Translations under genes and position numbers: made by a program
From: Hippasteria phrygiana
Taxonomy: Eukaryota; Echinodermata; Asteroidea; Valvatida; Goniasteridae
DNA length: 64,000 bases
Assembly: GCA_037893225.1 (NCBI GenBank)
Contig: JAZGUH010000370.1
Coordinates: forward strand, 1,054,001 to 1,118,000
Direction of reading: 5' to 3'
In this document: one piece after another, positions 1 to 11,800 of the stretch
Layout of the letters: every line of letters starts with the position of its first letter
Position numbering within the stretch: position 1 is the stretch's first letter
The notes under the pieces: generated by a model
The model's database searches: none
Told to the model about the DNA's origin: nothing
The model's input: only the letters and a program-made list of their open reading frames with translations

Positions 1-226
1 TTTGGAACTGATTTTTTCCAGAGTTTTTTGGGGGCTTAGTTTTGAACGAATTGATGAATGGAGCTCGGACTACTTTTTCTGGGAGATTATTCAAAAAGTT
101 GACATCCCGTTCGGAAAAGCTATCGTTGCAGAAATTGCTCGTGTTCATCGCAAAACACATTTTTATTACAATGTATTTATCATCTGAAACTGAATTCGCG
201 CGACGCCAAAATGAACAACTCTCATC

Positions 227-600
227 AAAGTATTTCAATGGGCGCATTATAAAAACAAACAATTTGTATGTGTTCTAATGACTTCCACAACATCATGACG
301 CAACCGCGTCACGTAGTGGACTGAGGACTCAGCGCGTTAGGGTCAAGAAAAGCTGGGGCATTGATATATGCGTCATGCTGCACCTCCACCTACTATTTAA
401 AAAAAAATTCAAAAAAGTATTTCAATGGGCGCATTATAAAAGCAAACAAACTATGTTCATGTGTTCTATAATGACTCCCACAACATCATGACGCAACCGC
501 GTCACATGTACATTACGGTAGTCGTGGACTTAGGACCGTCAGCCGATAGGTCAAGAAAAGCTGGGGCATGATATATGCGTCATGATGCACCTCGCGCGTT
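227..600. repeat. Two-copy tandem duplication (~185 bp unit)
   Basis: The stretch beginning AAGTATTTCAATGGGCGCAT and ending in ATATATGCGTCATG occurs at about 227-392 and again at 416-596. Small indels separate the copies. Both contain CATCATGACGCAACCGCGTC and TCAAGAAAAGCTGGGGCA. Confidence 0.85.
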
Positions 601-814
601 GTTCTCCGGCTATCCCATAATGAGTTATCATAGATAAACATGGAGTAAATATTTAACTAGTGCCACGGTAACAATTCTCTGTGTGGCAAAAAAGAAATAC
701 GTTTAACGTCCGACTATTTTTTTTCAAACCGGGCCAGCTATTATTGCTTCTTACTTTACAATTTGTGCCTTTTTTAAATGGCTTTAGCCGACAGTAGCAG
801 GCGCGGATCCAGGG

Positions 815-930
815 GGGGGGGGGGGGGGCGCGGGGGAACGTGCCCCCGGTAAATTGAGTCAAAAAAAAAGGAAGAAAAAAAAGAGGGACAAAAAGAGGGG
901 GAGGTGAGAGAAAAGGAAGGGAGGAGGAGG
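815..930. repeat. G run and purine-rich low-complexity tract
   Basis: A run of about 17 G at 815-831 is followed by an A/G-only-rich stretch to about 930. The proline- and phenylalanine-rich open frame on the minus strand is a by-product of this composition. Confidence 0.8.
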
Positions 931-1439
931 GCAACCTCCTTAAAAGAATACCGGCGCCGATATTAAACATCTGCTGTGTCTACTTTTTGGCATAAAACTA
1001 CTGAAAAATGCAATAAGAAAAAAAAAGTTATCAATCATGCCATGGAACTGAAACCCTCTTTTAAGAGAAAACCGGAGTATTTCCCGGAGCCCTGGGATTT
1101 CAACTCTGTCGCAGCCGCTGCCAAAGACATGTGTGTGTACTGTGTAACATCCCGCCTAAGTCTACATAGAATAAGGCAGATTGGGCTTGGGCTTCGGCTT
1201 CGTCTCCAACTATAGATTCCACAGTCCCATTGCCAATCTGATTCTGAAGCCTTGAATACGTAAATAAATAACAGGCTTTGGCTCTGGGTTGAAACAAAAT
1301 ACTTTGATGTAAATGTAGCAAAAACAGTGTCCCGGATTTTGCTAAATCTGGGGACATAAAATTATAGCCCAAGCCGAAGCCAGGGTATCTTCCAAAGAGC
1401 GAAGACGATTGAGATGACGATGGAGGAGAGACTGGTAAT

Positions 1440-1780
1440 CAGTCTAGTAGTGCACGTGACATACACACCCCCACGTGCACGTGCCATCATCACGCCATCA
1501 TATCGCGTGAATATCAGACTCACGGAAAATCCGACTTGTTGGTTATACTGCGCATGCCCACTACAACCCAACCAAAACAGTAGAAACATGGGGTAAGTGT
1601 GAGGGTGAGGATTAGGGTGATAAATAGGGTGAGGGTTGGGGTTAGGATGGAGGTAGGATTAGGGTTGAGTTTTAGGATTAGGGTTGGGATGAGGTTAAAG
1701 GCTTATTTTGTCATAGCGCGATTGTGTTGTGTTGCAATGCATCATGGGTAAGGGGTCGGATATTCATGGGACGATGACGG
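1440..1780 (+). repeat. Dispersed repeat with G-rich telomere-like block, copy 1
   Basis: Contains degenerate GGTTAGG/GGATTAGGG units (about 1590-1700), then GTGTTGCAATGCATCATGGG and GTCGGATATTCATGGGA. The same modules in the same order occur at 40930-41120, and reversed at 33270-33560. Confidence 0.7.
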
Positions 1781-2593
1781 CCGACTGACTTATGACTCGA
1801 CACCATGCCACTACAGCCTACAGCCACAGGTTATTTAAGTTTTTGTTGGACTTTGCTCTACCGATATGGTGTGATGCCTAACCATAAAACTGCGACATTT
1901 CCAATTCCAGTTTGTTTTTTATTTCCGAATTCCTCAGCAGTGTAAGTGGGTAAGTACTATTTGTGATAATTGTTAAAAATGGGAAGTATGCATTGATGGT
2001 TTGGAGGCTAAACAAACTATGCAATTTATACACAAACCTATGGCACTCTGAGTGTGAACCAGTCCGAATATTAATTGATTTTATGCTAAGTAAATATCTG
2101 TCATGAGTTGAACGATTTGCATTGGGACATAACTATAAGACAAATAATAACCAGAAAAATCCATTTTAAATGGGAATAGAAATAAAGGAAATAATTGGGG
2201 AATCCCTCTCACTCACTGATGATACTGATTAATGCAAATTTCTGGAATTAGAACATCAGCATGATCAGTAGCCAATGAGAAGAGGATTTTTGCAAGCATG
2301 ACAGCGAACATGGACCAATGCGACCAATCACGTCTGTTCTTGATGTGCTTGCTCTAGTTCTAATGCCAGTTGATTAAGGCTGATGCAGTTCCCAGGATTG
2401 CAGGATGCTTTGAGAATGTCGAAAAGGTTTATTTTATGGTTAAGATTTCCGAGTCCCCCCAAAACACTCACTGCGCATGTTCGGTGCCGTGCCGACGAAA
2501 GAGCTAAAATGAATTTGATGCCGGCTTACGGTAAAATAACCGCTGCCTTAAATCTAACTAAAAATTTCCCTTTGCATTTAGCAGGTTTTCAGA

Positions 2594-2887
2594 ATGCTTC
2601 GATTCTCCTTGCTCCTATCCTTTTGCCTGTTGGTCAGCCGGGAGGCTGTGGCCAAACCGGTCCGGCTCAATCATGCTCAAACCAGTCCATACCAGTTCAA
2701 AACCCTACATGTGCCATTCCTCGGCGCATTGGAGTGTGACTCCTGCAAAGTGTTGATGGACATTGTCGATCGCCTGCTGGCCGAAAATGCCACAGAGGAC
2801 ATCGTAATGGACGTCTTGGTTGATATTTGCAAAGCAGAAAAAATCGAAACACCGAGAGTCTGTGAAGGTGTATCGGTTGAATTCAAG
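2594..2887 (+). CDS. SMPD1: SMPD1-like exon 1: signal peptide and start of saposin-B
   Basis: Encodes residues 1-98: a leucine-rich leader followed by the saposin start [17 protein letters not shown] and the DIC and RVC cysteines. It ends in phase 0 at CAAG|GTAAATAC. The donor sequence is repeated intact at 3508-3516 because a foldback element inserted right behind it. Confidence 0.9.
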
Positions 2888-5800
2888 GTAAATACTAGCC
2901 CTAGAAGGACGCTATGATATAGCGTCCTAGCGCCCAAGTATGCAAAACAGTCCTATGCTAGAAACCGAAGATCAAAAATCACACTTTACCTGCATAAATA
3001 TTCTTGGCATCATTTTATTCAAACAGTTCAACAGCCCATCTCCCCGTACGGATAGAAATATTCCTCCAAGAATGTCAAGAACAGGAGATATTTGCGGCGC
3101 AAAATCGTCTCCACCCGACGCTGACTTCACAAACACGAGGAGTAATACCTTGTCCGCACGTCTTGAATGTTCATCAACAACAGAGGGCGCAATTTCGGCC
3201 GTGCACGCGCCGACTGTAAATTGCGCCCTCTGTTGATGAACGTTCTAAATGTGGGTATTACTCCTCGTGTTTGTGAAGTCAGCGTCGCGTGGAGACGATT
3301 TTGCGCCGCAAATATCTCCTGTTCTTGACATTCTGGGAGGAATATTTCTATCCGTACGGGGAGATGGGCTGTTGAACTGTTTGAATAAAATTATGCCAAG
3401 AATATTTATGCAGGTAAAGTGTGATTTTTGATCTTCGGTTTCTAGCATAGGACTGTTTTGCATACTTGGGCGCTAGGACGCTATATCATAGCGTCCTTCT
3501 AAGGCTAGGTAAATACGTACTCCACTCATCAAGTTTGAAATTCCCAAGAAAATTCCCAAGGCAATGGAAAACACTGTACAAATTAGAACTGAAATAAGCA
3601 CTTTGAGCATGTGCAATCCATTTTTCCACCAAAATTCCCAAGATCTTGGGAAAAATTTCAAGGAGTGGTCAATGGTGTTAAGGCCCCCTGTTGACAACAA
3701 ACGATGTCAAACTCTGGAATGGTGAAACCTGTGGTCTTGGTAAGCGATATTTTCGTAAAATTTCACCATTTCGAGTGACATTTCAAGAAATTGAACCTAA
3801 CCTACGGGTACGTGGCCATGTCAAGGTAATGCATATATATATAATATGGGGCAGAAATTTTATGACAAGATAGTTAGGGCTTCCGCAAAAAATTGAAATT
3901 GAAAAATTTCTTCCACAGCAGTTAATATGTGTCTCTCTGTATTACAAAAAGGTTTGTGAAAACCTTTAAAGTTCTAAACGCGAACACATTTTTGGTTTTC
4001 AATTTTTGAGTTATGTTTAAAATGACATCTTTGACATTATTAGTGTTTATTCAAGTTACGTCATGTGTGAGTTGTTAAAGAAATTATTGCAAGTTAGAAG
4101 TACATAGATTAGAATAACTGGTTTGCGGTAGCGCCATGTAATCCATCTCTTTTGTGAGTTTGTGTGGTTCTGAGAAGAACCGGAGGGAACTCAACGTTTC
4201 GGACAGTATGCTCTGCCCGTCGTCAGGAGAATGTGGGATTCCAACGGTGAAGCGGGCTTATATGGTGTCTGGAAGCGGGGACGCGTGAGAAGGATGCATC
4301 CCAGTTTGCATCCTTCTCACACGTCATCCTTCTCACGCTCAAACACCCTAACTGGAGGAACCAAGCTGGACAAGCCGGTGGAACATTTATCATGAAAATA
4401 TCTGTAGAACAGACTAAGAGTAGCAACAGATCTCCGGTGAGAGAGTGATTGTAAGGATGAGCCCAACTCTTCTCCAACCAAATTAACAATGCAATTCTGT
4501 ACTCTATTTAAAAAATAGATAAGTGACAAGTACTACTAGAGCTGTTGATTTTCAAATAATTTAGTATCCAATTATTTGAAACTGGGTTTGACCGAATATT
4601 GGAATATTTGATACTCGCCGATCACGTTTTTTCACGCGTCAGCTGCAACTGCATGCCGCGCTGGTAAAAAGTTGTACGCAAAGCACGCCGGTGTTTTACG
4701 TGCGGCGTTTGATATTTTTTGGGCATGCGCCTGTTTTATCAAGATCAGTACGGGTACGTATAACGTTCTGATAACAAGAAACCAAACTCCAGCCTGCGTT
4801 TTTGCACTAATGATTTTTCTATAAGTGTCAAGGGTTTTACGGACGGGAACAACAAACCTCCGTCCACCAAAAAGTTTCCGCCGACAAAAATGCGGCATTT
4901 GACACTGCTAACCGCCGCTAACTATTCTATAAACCCTAACATCACCGAATACTACAAAATACTACTTGAGTAAACTGTAGTATGCAGTACTTTTACTACA
5001 CAGGCCTATGAGAATTGAGTAGTATTTTGTAGTACAGTGTACTGTACCCCAAGTGAATGCCTAGGACGTTGGGGTTAAAATAGCATCAGAGTCGTATCCG
5101 TATGTGTATTTTCAAATATTCGAACCGGCAAAAGGATCTTTGAATATTCGGTTGACGATCGAATATTCGGTATATTTGGGACAGCCCTAGAGACAAGCAG
5201 AAGCACCAGCCCAGATGTGGGAACAGTACTTCATGAGAGGACGTATAGTTGTCTTAAAAAGGTAAAATATAGCATCAGGAGGTAGATACTACTCGAGTCG
5301 ATTCCGAATGAAAATTGCAATTTCTGCTGGAGTTGTAGTCGACTCTGAAAATGTTGGAGACATTTCACGCCTACCGTGTTATTTTTTCCTGTATTTTTTG
5401 CAGGATGAGCTGTTTGGTGTACTGACCGGCTTTTACGCCACTCCGAGCCAGATCTGCGGCTCGTTGCTAGGCGATTCCTGTGCCAAGCCTTACGACCCTA
5501 AATCTCCGTGGAGCCTCGTTTTTCCCAAAACGCCCAAACCGCCGGTGACCATCCCGAAACCACCAAAGGTATTAAAGAGAAACCTGATCTAGCATTTTAC
5601 AAAGATAATTTTTCAAAGTGAACAAAGAAAACTGGCAGGAGCGGGATTCGAACCTGCGACCTCCGGGTTACCGTACCGGCGCCCTACCAACTGAGCTATC
5701 TTGCCCTATGTTGGCGGTCTCCCAAATTTTCAGTGTGTTTATCCGGTGGGTGCTAGTCAGAAGTCATAAACCCAGATTGCCGTATAAATTAGGTATTACG

Positions 5801-8800
5801 CCCAACCATGCCAGAGGATTTTTGTCATTAAAATAAATACAGCATTCTTTTAGTGCTCGGATATAAATATTGATTTTATTTAATTCCACTTTTCAGTTTC
5901 GATTTTGGAAATCGGATATTCAAATCAACCATAAAAAATTCAACCTTCCATTTTTTGTGACACATGCTAAAGAAAACAACTGGAACCTCCTTCAATTATC
6001 TCCATGGGCTCTGATTGTAACTGCATTCACTCGCTAGTGGTCTTCTTGGTATATGAATAGCCTGCCCATCCATTTTTTTCTTCAACATTACAGCTCTGGA
6101 GTGTTTTTGTAAAAGGCCCAGTGGTCACTGAATCCTGCAAACTATGTCCAGTCATTGGGAGGGCTTTTCATGCGGCACCTCACTCATCACTTTTCCGTCG
6201 GCATGACTGAGCTAGGTGGGAACTTCCGGTGAAATCGGATAAACCGTTATTCGGTTCGAATACAATTAAGATAACCGGATTTTGAAATCTCCGCTTTCTC
6301 CCACCACTACTTTCTGTCTTATTTTTCTTTTTTTAAAAAGAAAATTCCATATTCACGAGTGGCAGCATGATGTCATTGAACTTTGAAGGCACAACTCATT
6401 GTCTCTATAGCTTTATGCACAAATGTATCAAATGTTTATACTACATTTTTTTTTCAGAGTGGGCTTCTTGATTGACTTGAATTTCTTGTTAACCCATTCC
6501 GTCCAGCTGTTATTTATGGGCTTGCTAGTATCCCACATAAGGGCTTGGTTAGCCAAGTGTTATGCACACAATAGCCAAACAATGGATTGAGTACGCACAG
6601 GACTGCGCCTATAGACTAATACGGCGACCAAAATTAGAAGCATTTACTGCCGTGGCGAGGCACTCACGTGCGTGTTAGACGCACGCGCTCGACGCAGCTT
6701 CGACCAACTACAACTTGCCAAAATGCGCACGCGAATCAAATTAAAGAATGCGGGCAGCCTGCACGCGGGCGCGGCACCACTGTAAAAATGGCTTCCAATT
6801 TTGTTCGGCGAATTCCCGTATAGACGACAACCAGCCAGATGGTCGTTTTTATAACAGCGGCCATGGCTGTCGTCCGTGTAGGTTTTTCCTTAACCCTAAC
6901 AGTCCTAAATCCTCCAATTTCAATAGATTTTCCACACACCCTAGGGAGTTAGGGTTAAAAGCACTTTGAATGTTTAGAAATCGCAGACCGAGTTTGAATT
7001 TCCCTCTTTCAGGCCGGTTCCCCTACTCTAAGGATTCTTCATCTGAGCGACCTACACTGGGATAGACTGTACAAAGAAGGAACGGAGGTAGATTGCGGGG
7101 AACCGCTTTGTTGTCGTGCAAACGACAAAAAGCCAGGTATGGTCGGATACCAAAATTCCATTTTACCAAAATTCCATTTGGTTTGCTGGACACAGTGGCC
7201 AACCCCCCCCCCCCCCCCCCCAATCTCCACTGAGAATTTTAGAGGATTGAGGGTGAATGGTGTTTGAGAAACAGGAGGATTTTAGAGGATTGAGGGTGAA
7301 TGGTGTTTGGGAAACAGGAGGATTTTGGTGGATTGAGGGTGAATGGTGTTTGAGAAACAGGAGGATTTTAGAGGATTGAGGGTGAATGGTGTTTGAGAAA
7401 CAGGAGGATTTTAGAGGATTGAGGGTGAATGGTGTTTGAGAAACAGGAGGATTTTGGAGGATTGAGGGTGAATGGTGTTTGAGAAACAGGAGGATTTTGG
7501 AGGATTGAGGATGAATGGTGTTTGAGAAACAGGAGGTTTTCGGAGGATTGAGGGTGAATGGTGTTTGAGAAACAGGAGGTTTTCGGAGGATTGAGGGTGA
7601 ATGGTGTTTGAGAAACAGGAGGATTTTGGAGGATTTTAGAGGATTGAGGGTGAATGGTGTTTGAGAAACAGGAGGATTTTAGAGGATTTTGGAGGATTGA
7701 GGGTGAATGGTGTTTGAGAAACAGGAGGATTTTAGAGGATTGAGGGTGAATGGTGTTTGAGAAACAGGAGGATTTTAGAGGATTGAGGGTGAATGGTGTT
7801 TGATATAAACAGGAGGATTTTGGAGGATTGAGGATGAATGCATTTTTTGGGGGGCAGGGCAATTGGAGGATTTTGGGGGATTATGAGGATGGTTCCAACT
7901 AGCAAAAACAGACGTGCAACTTTTCCTCGGATCAGCTGATTTCCTCGTTTTTCAATTCACACTGATGCCATTGAAAATTGAAAAACACTGTACAAAGTCT
8001 CGTTTTTTGTTAATTTCCAAGTTGCATGACTGCAAAAAGGGTCTAGAAGGTTAGGGTTAATGAAAGTTTTACAATAGTTTGTCGGATCTAGTTCCAACTT
8101 TAGATTAGTCAATTTTACCTCAAGTTCATAATTGTTTGTATTTTTTTAAACGTTTATTTCAGCCAAGGGTAAGCCAACTGCCGGCAAGTGGGGTGACTAC
8201 GGGGGTTGTGATACACCAACGAGAGTCTTTAAGAACTTACTGCAGAGTGTCGCTAGGGAACACAAGGTAACCCCAAAATTACAATTTGAGCAACTCGAGC
8301 TTGTTGCCAAGCGTTTATACCGGAGAGGCTGAAGTACACTATGCAGCCTCACCATCTGACAATTTTTTATTCTAAGTGAATGATGTGATGTGATGTTGAC
8401 AATGGCTATCCAAACTCCACCATGCGAATTATTTCTTATCTGTGATATAAATCTATTATAGATTTATCATCTATTTACATGACCCAGGAAAACCGTAAGG
8501 GTGGTCGGGCTGGCAACCTAAAATGTGGCCAACCCCACCACCTCTGTTGCAGCCCTTAATACCTAGAATGGCTTTTAGCCTTGTATTGGGCGCCGTCGCT
8601 GAAAAGAAAAACGAAACGAAACACAGTTGATCGGATATGTAGAATTGCTTTATTCTGGTAAGTATACATGCATCCTCACATATGCACCCATATGGGGTAC
8701 CTCTGTTGTAAACTTTACTTTCCTTCTATTATTCTCCTTTGTCCCCATTGAAATCTCAAAACCCATAGCGTTAACTTTGTGGGGTACCTGGATTTCAAAA

Positions 8801-11800
8801 GACTCCCTTGTGGGGTCCCATTGTCCCCATTGTTACCCTTTCTTCCCGGTACCCCGTAAGGAGACTGAAAAGTGCAATGAACACTGTGGGCAAAGGGGCG
8901 TGTCACTCCCACCCTTGAGCCTTTATATTGACCCTTTTGTTTCCCATGATGCACTGCAGTGGCCTGGCCAATGCGAACTCGTGGTGGTACACACTGTATT
9001 GTGATTTTTTGTTTTAACCCTCCCTCTCTCAGGGCCAAAATGGAGCCAACTACCCTGTATATCAAAACCTATCAAGTGACTGGTTGAAACACACACAAGT
9101 TGTGAGAGTTGGTGGGTAGATTTGTTGATAGGCTGTGATAGTTATAACTATAGGAGGGTTAACCCCTTGCGTACGGATGACGGAATAAGGCACACAAAAA
9201 ACAGTGCCACCAGGCCGGATGACGCCATTGGCCGCTGTTTGTGCAGTTTCAATCCATTGTTGGATTATTGTGTATATGTTACGCTTGACTGCACAAACAC
9301 ATTGTGGCCGTTTCGCTTGGCTGCCAGAGCCGCCGCAGCACCCTGAATGAAATCACCCGAATACATTCACAAGCAAAAATAAGGCGACTGCAAGAAAAGA
9401 AAAAGAAAATCCATGTGAATTGGTGTTTGGGTGATGTTCAATGATCCCGACAGGTCGATTTTGTGTACTTCACCGGGGATTTACCGGCACACGATGTGTG
9501 GAACCAGACCCGCGCGGATCAGGTCAGCATCATCAATCAGACGACCACTTTACTCCAGCGGTACCTGCCCAGCGTCCCCGTCTACCCGGCTGTTGGTAAC
9601 CATGAGAGTGCACCGGTGAACAGGTAAAGCGCAGTAAGCCCTTACGGCTGGCCGTTATTAACCCAAGCCGGATGACGCCAATGGACGCCAAGAAAAAATT
9701 GCCACCAGGCCGGATGCCATTTTCTGCATTTTTAATCCATTCTTCACTCATGCAACTTTTCCGCGTTTTAAAAAAATCTGACTGTGAAAAAAATCCGCGC
9801 TTCAGCTCGTTTTCCACCGTGCCGACCGCGGACTCGTCCACCAACATGACCAATATTGCTAGCGCACATCGTCTGGCTCCGTATTTTGTATACATACATT
9901 ACATAGAAAGGTGCAGGACACAGACTCCGTACTCATTCTGTCGCGTACATGTATAGTCTTGCCGTTGTATAAACTAGTCGCTATAGCGCCCTCAATCGAC
10001 TATAGACTGATAGTCTGGTTCTGCATTTGTTTTCCTCGCGTCAAGGAATACAATACAATACATCGGGATACGGACACTATACCTACATGTGCATGTTTGC
10101 ACGACGTCGTAAGAGCTTCACGCTAGCGCTACGCGCTCGCATTTTATTTCCCGTGTTTTTGGAAATTTAAGACAAACCTATTGTGTCCTGGCTAGTAGCA
10201 CTGGAGGGTATTTCACGGTAAATAACAGTGTTTTGAATGAGTGTGCTGTTTTGATTTTTTCCCCTTTGCCGACCTTGTTTGGGAGAGGTTAGAAATGCTG
10301 TTTTGATTGAAATTCCCTGCCTCAAAACTAAAAACAGCCATTCCCGAAATTATGGGACTTTTTCAGTTTGCCAGATTTAGAAGAAAAAAATGGACTTTAG
10401 TGATAGCATTTCACGTAGTTTATGAAAAAAATCACCAGACCACCGGACTAGTTCGGTCAAGAGTTCACTAGAGCAACGCTGAAATCACTGAACTCGGTCC
10501 AGCGGATATTTCGATCCCTGATCATGATAAAGTTAAAGGATTTTTATTCATTTGACGTGTGGAGTTTGCATAATCTGAGTTTAATGGTTCACATAAAATC
10601 GAAACAGCCAAATTGCTATTGTTGAATATTTGAACCGGCTAAAAGCTATTCGAATATTCGGTTGATGATCGAATATTAGAATATTCACTATATTAGGGAC
10701 AGCCCTATTTAACCAGTTCGCGTTGGAGGACGTGTTGACATGATCTGGCTGTTTTTATATACGGGCACGGCTGACGGGTAAAAACGTCAAGCTTGCCTCG
10801 ACTCACCTCCGGGTGACGTCTGACCACGCTAATCCCTCATTTGTTTTGTACACACACAAAGTCTGAGAAGTCTGTGGAGGCGGACCGTGTGTTGAACTTG
10901 AACTTGGCTGCTGTGCACGGCCTGTTCTACAATTGACGCTCCGGTGGTCGCACCTGGAGTATTGAAATATATGAGGTTTAGGCAAGAAATATTGTACAAA
11001 TACTGTTGAAATGACTCTTGCAAATCAGTATTTGTGGCGTTTGGCTGTATATCAGAAGTTGGCTGCTATATTTTGCCTTTTTGGAAAATAGAAATTTTCG
11101 GCAAAAATAATCCCGGCGCGAATTGGTTAAAAACCGGTTGGTGTTTTATCGGCCGTTTGAAACCACCCATGTGACAGGCTCTCGACCAATAAGAACTGTC
11201 TGAGGTATATATGAGTATCGGTCAATCTCCACTTGTTCGCTCGGGTTGGCTTGAAGCCAGTGTGTGTGGCCGTTCGGTAAACATGGAGAGATAAAAATGG
11301 TGGTGGAAATCAGGTGTGTGTGCCATGAGAGCAGTTGGCTGGGGTTATGCACTTGAAATTCAAATCATTCCGTTGTTTGTTTTATTTATAAAAAAATAGT
11401 TTTTGATAAGCTATCAGGCACATGGACCCTCTTTGTTGAGATCTGTCATTTGGTTATGGTATAAGACCAAAGGTCGTTTGTCAAGTCAAAAGATTAGCCA
11501 TGTTTTCTCTGGTTTTTGTTGATACAAGATAGGAACTGTTAGAAACGTGTAATAGATTTCTGATAGGTTTACAAAAGATTTGAAATGAGATGCAGCAGAG
11601 TTCAACCTTCAGCCTGTTGTATCTATACTGTGCATGGTAGATATTGTTTTCGTTTATTATTTTGTCCGTTTACTCATTTTAACCCCAAACCCTGCTGAAT
11701 CCAACAAAATCCAACCAAGGCAATAAGCTGTTGTAATTTGTTGGATTTTAGCAGTCACCACAAACTACACGGTGTGTTGGAGATTGTTCTATGCATGAGG

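Larger units (their letters stand above)
1..2593. other. Upstream region, no confident gene
   Basis: No open frame here resembles a known protein. It holds a tandem duplication (227-600), a G run with a purine-rich stretch (815-930), and one copy of a dispersed repeat with a G-rich block (1440-1780). The SMPD1-like promoter and 5' UTR should lie at the right end, but I saw no clear TATA box. Confidence 0.5.

Noticed and set aside
1590..1700. Interstitial telomere array
   Set aside because: Units are irregular (GGTGAGGGTT, GGATTAGGG, GGTTGGGATG), and the same block recurs within a dispersed repeat elsewhere in the window.
2940..3463. Identical ~70-residue peptides on both strands
   Set aside because: They are the two arms of the foldback element read in opposite directions.
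5618..5705. Functional tRNA gene
   Set aside because: A and B boxes are present, but the anticodon loop has no U33-anticodon arrangement with a paired stem. The following sequence is shared with another copy, so it is a SINE.
7368..7862. 164-residue minus-strand frame with [13 protein letters not shown] repeats
   Set aside because: It follows from the 43-bp minisatellite in an intron of a gene on the other strand.
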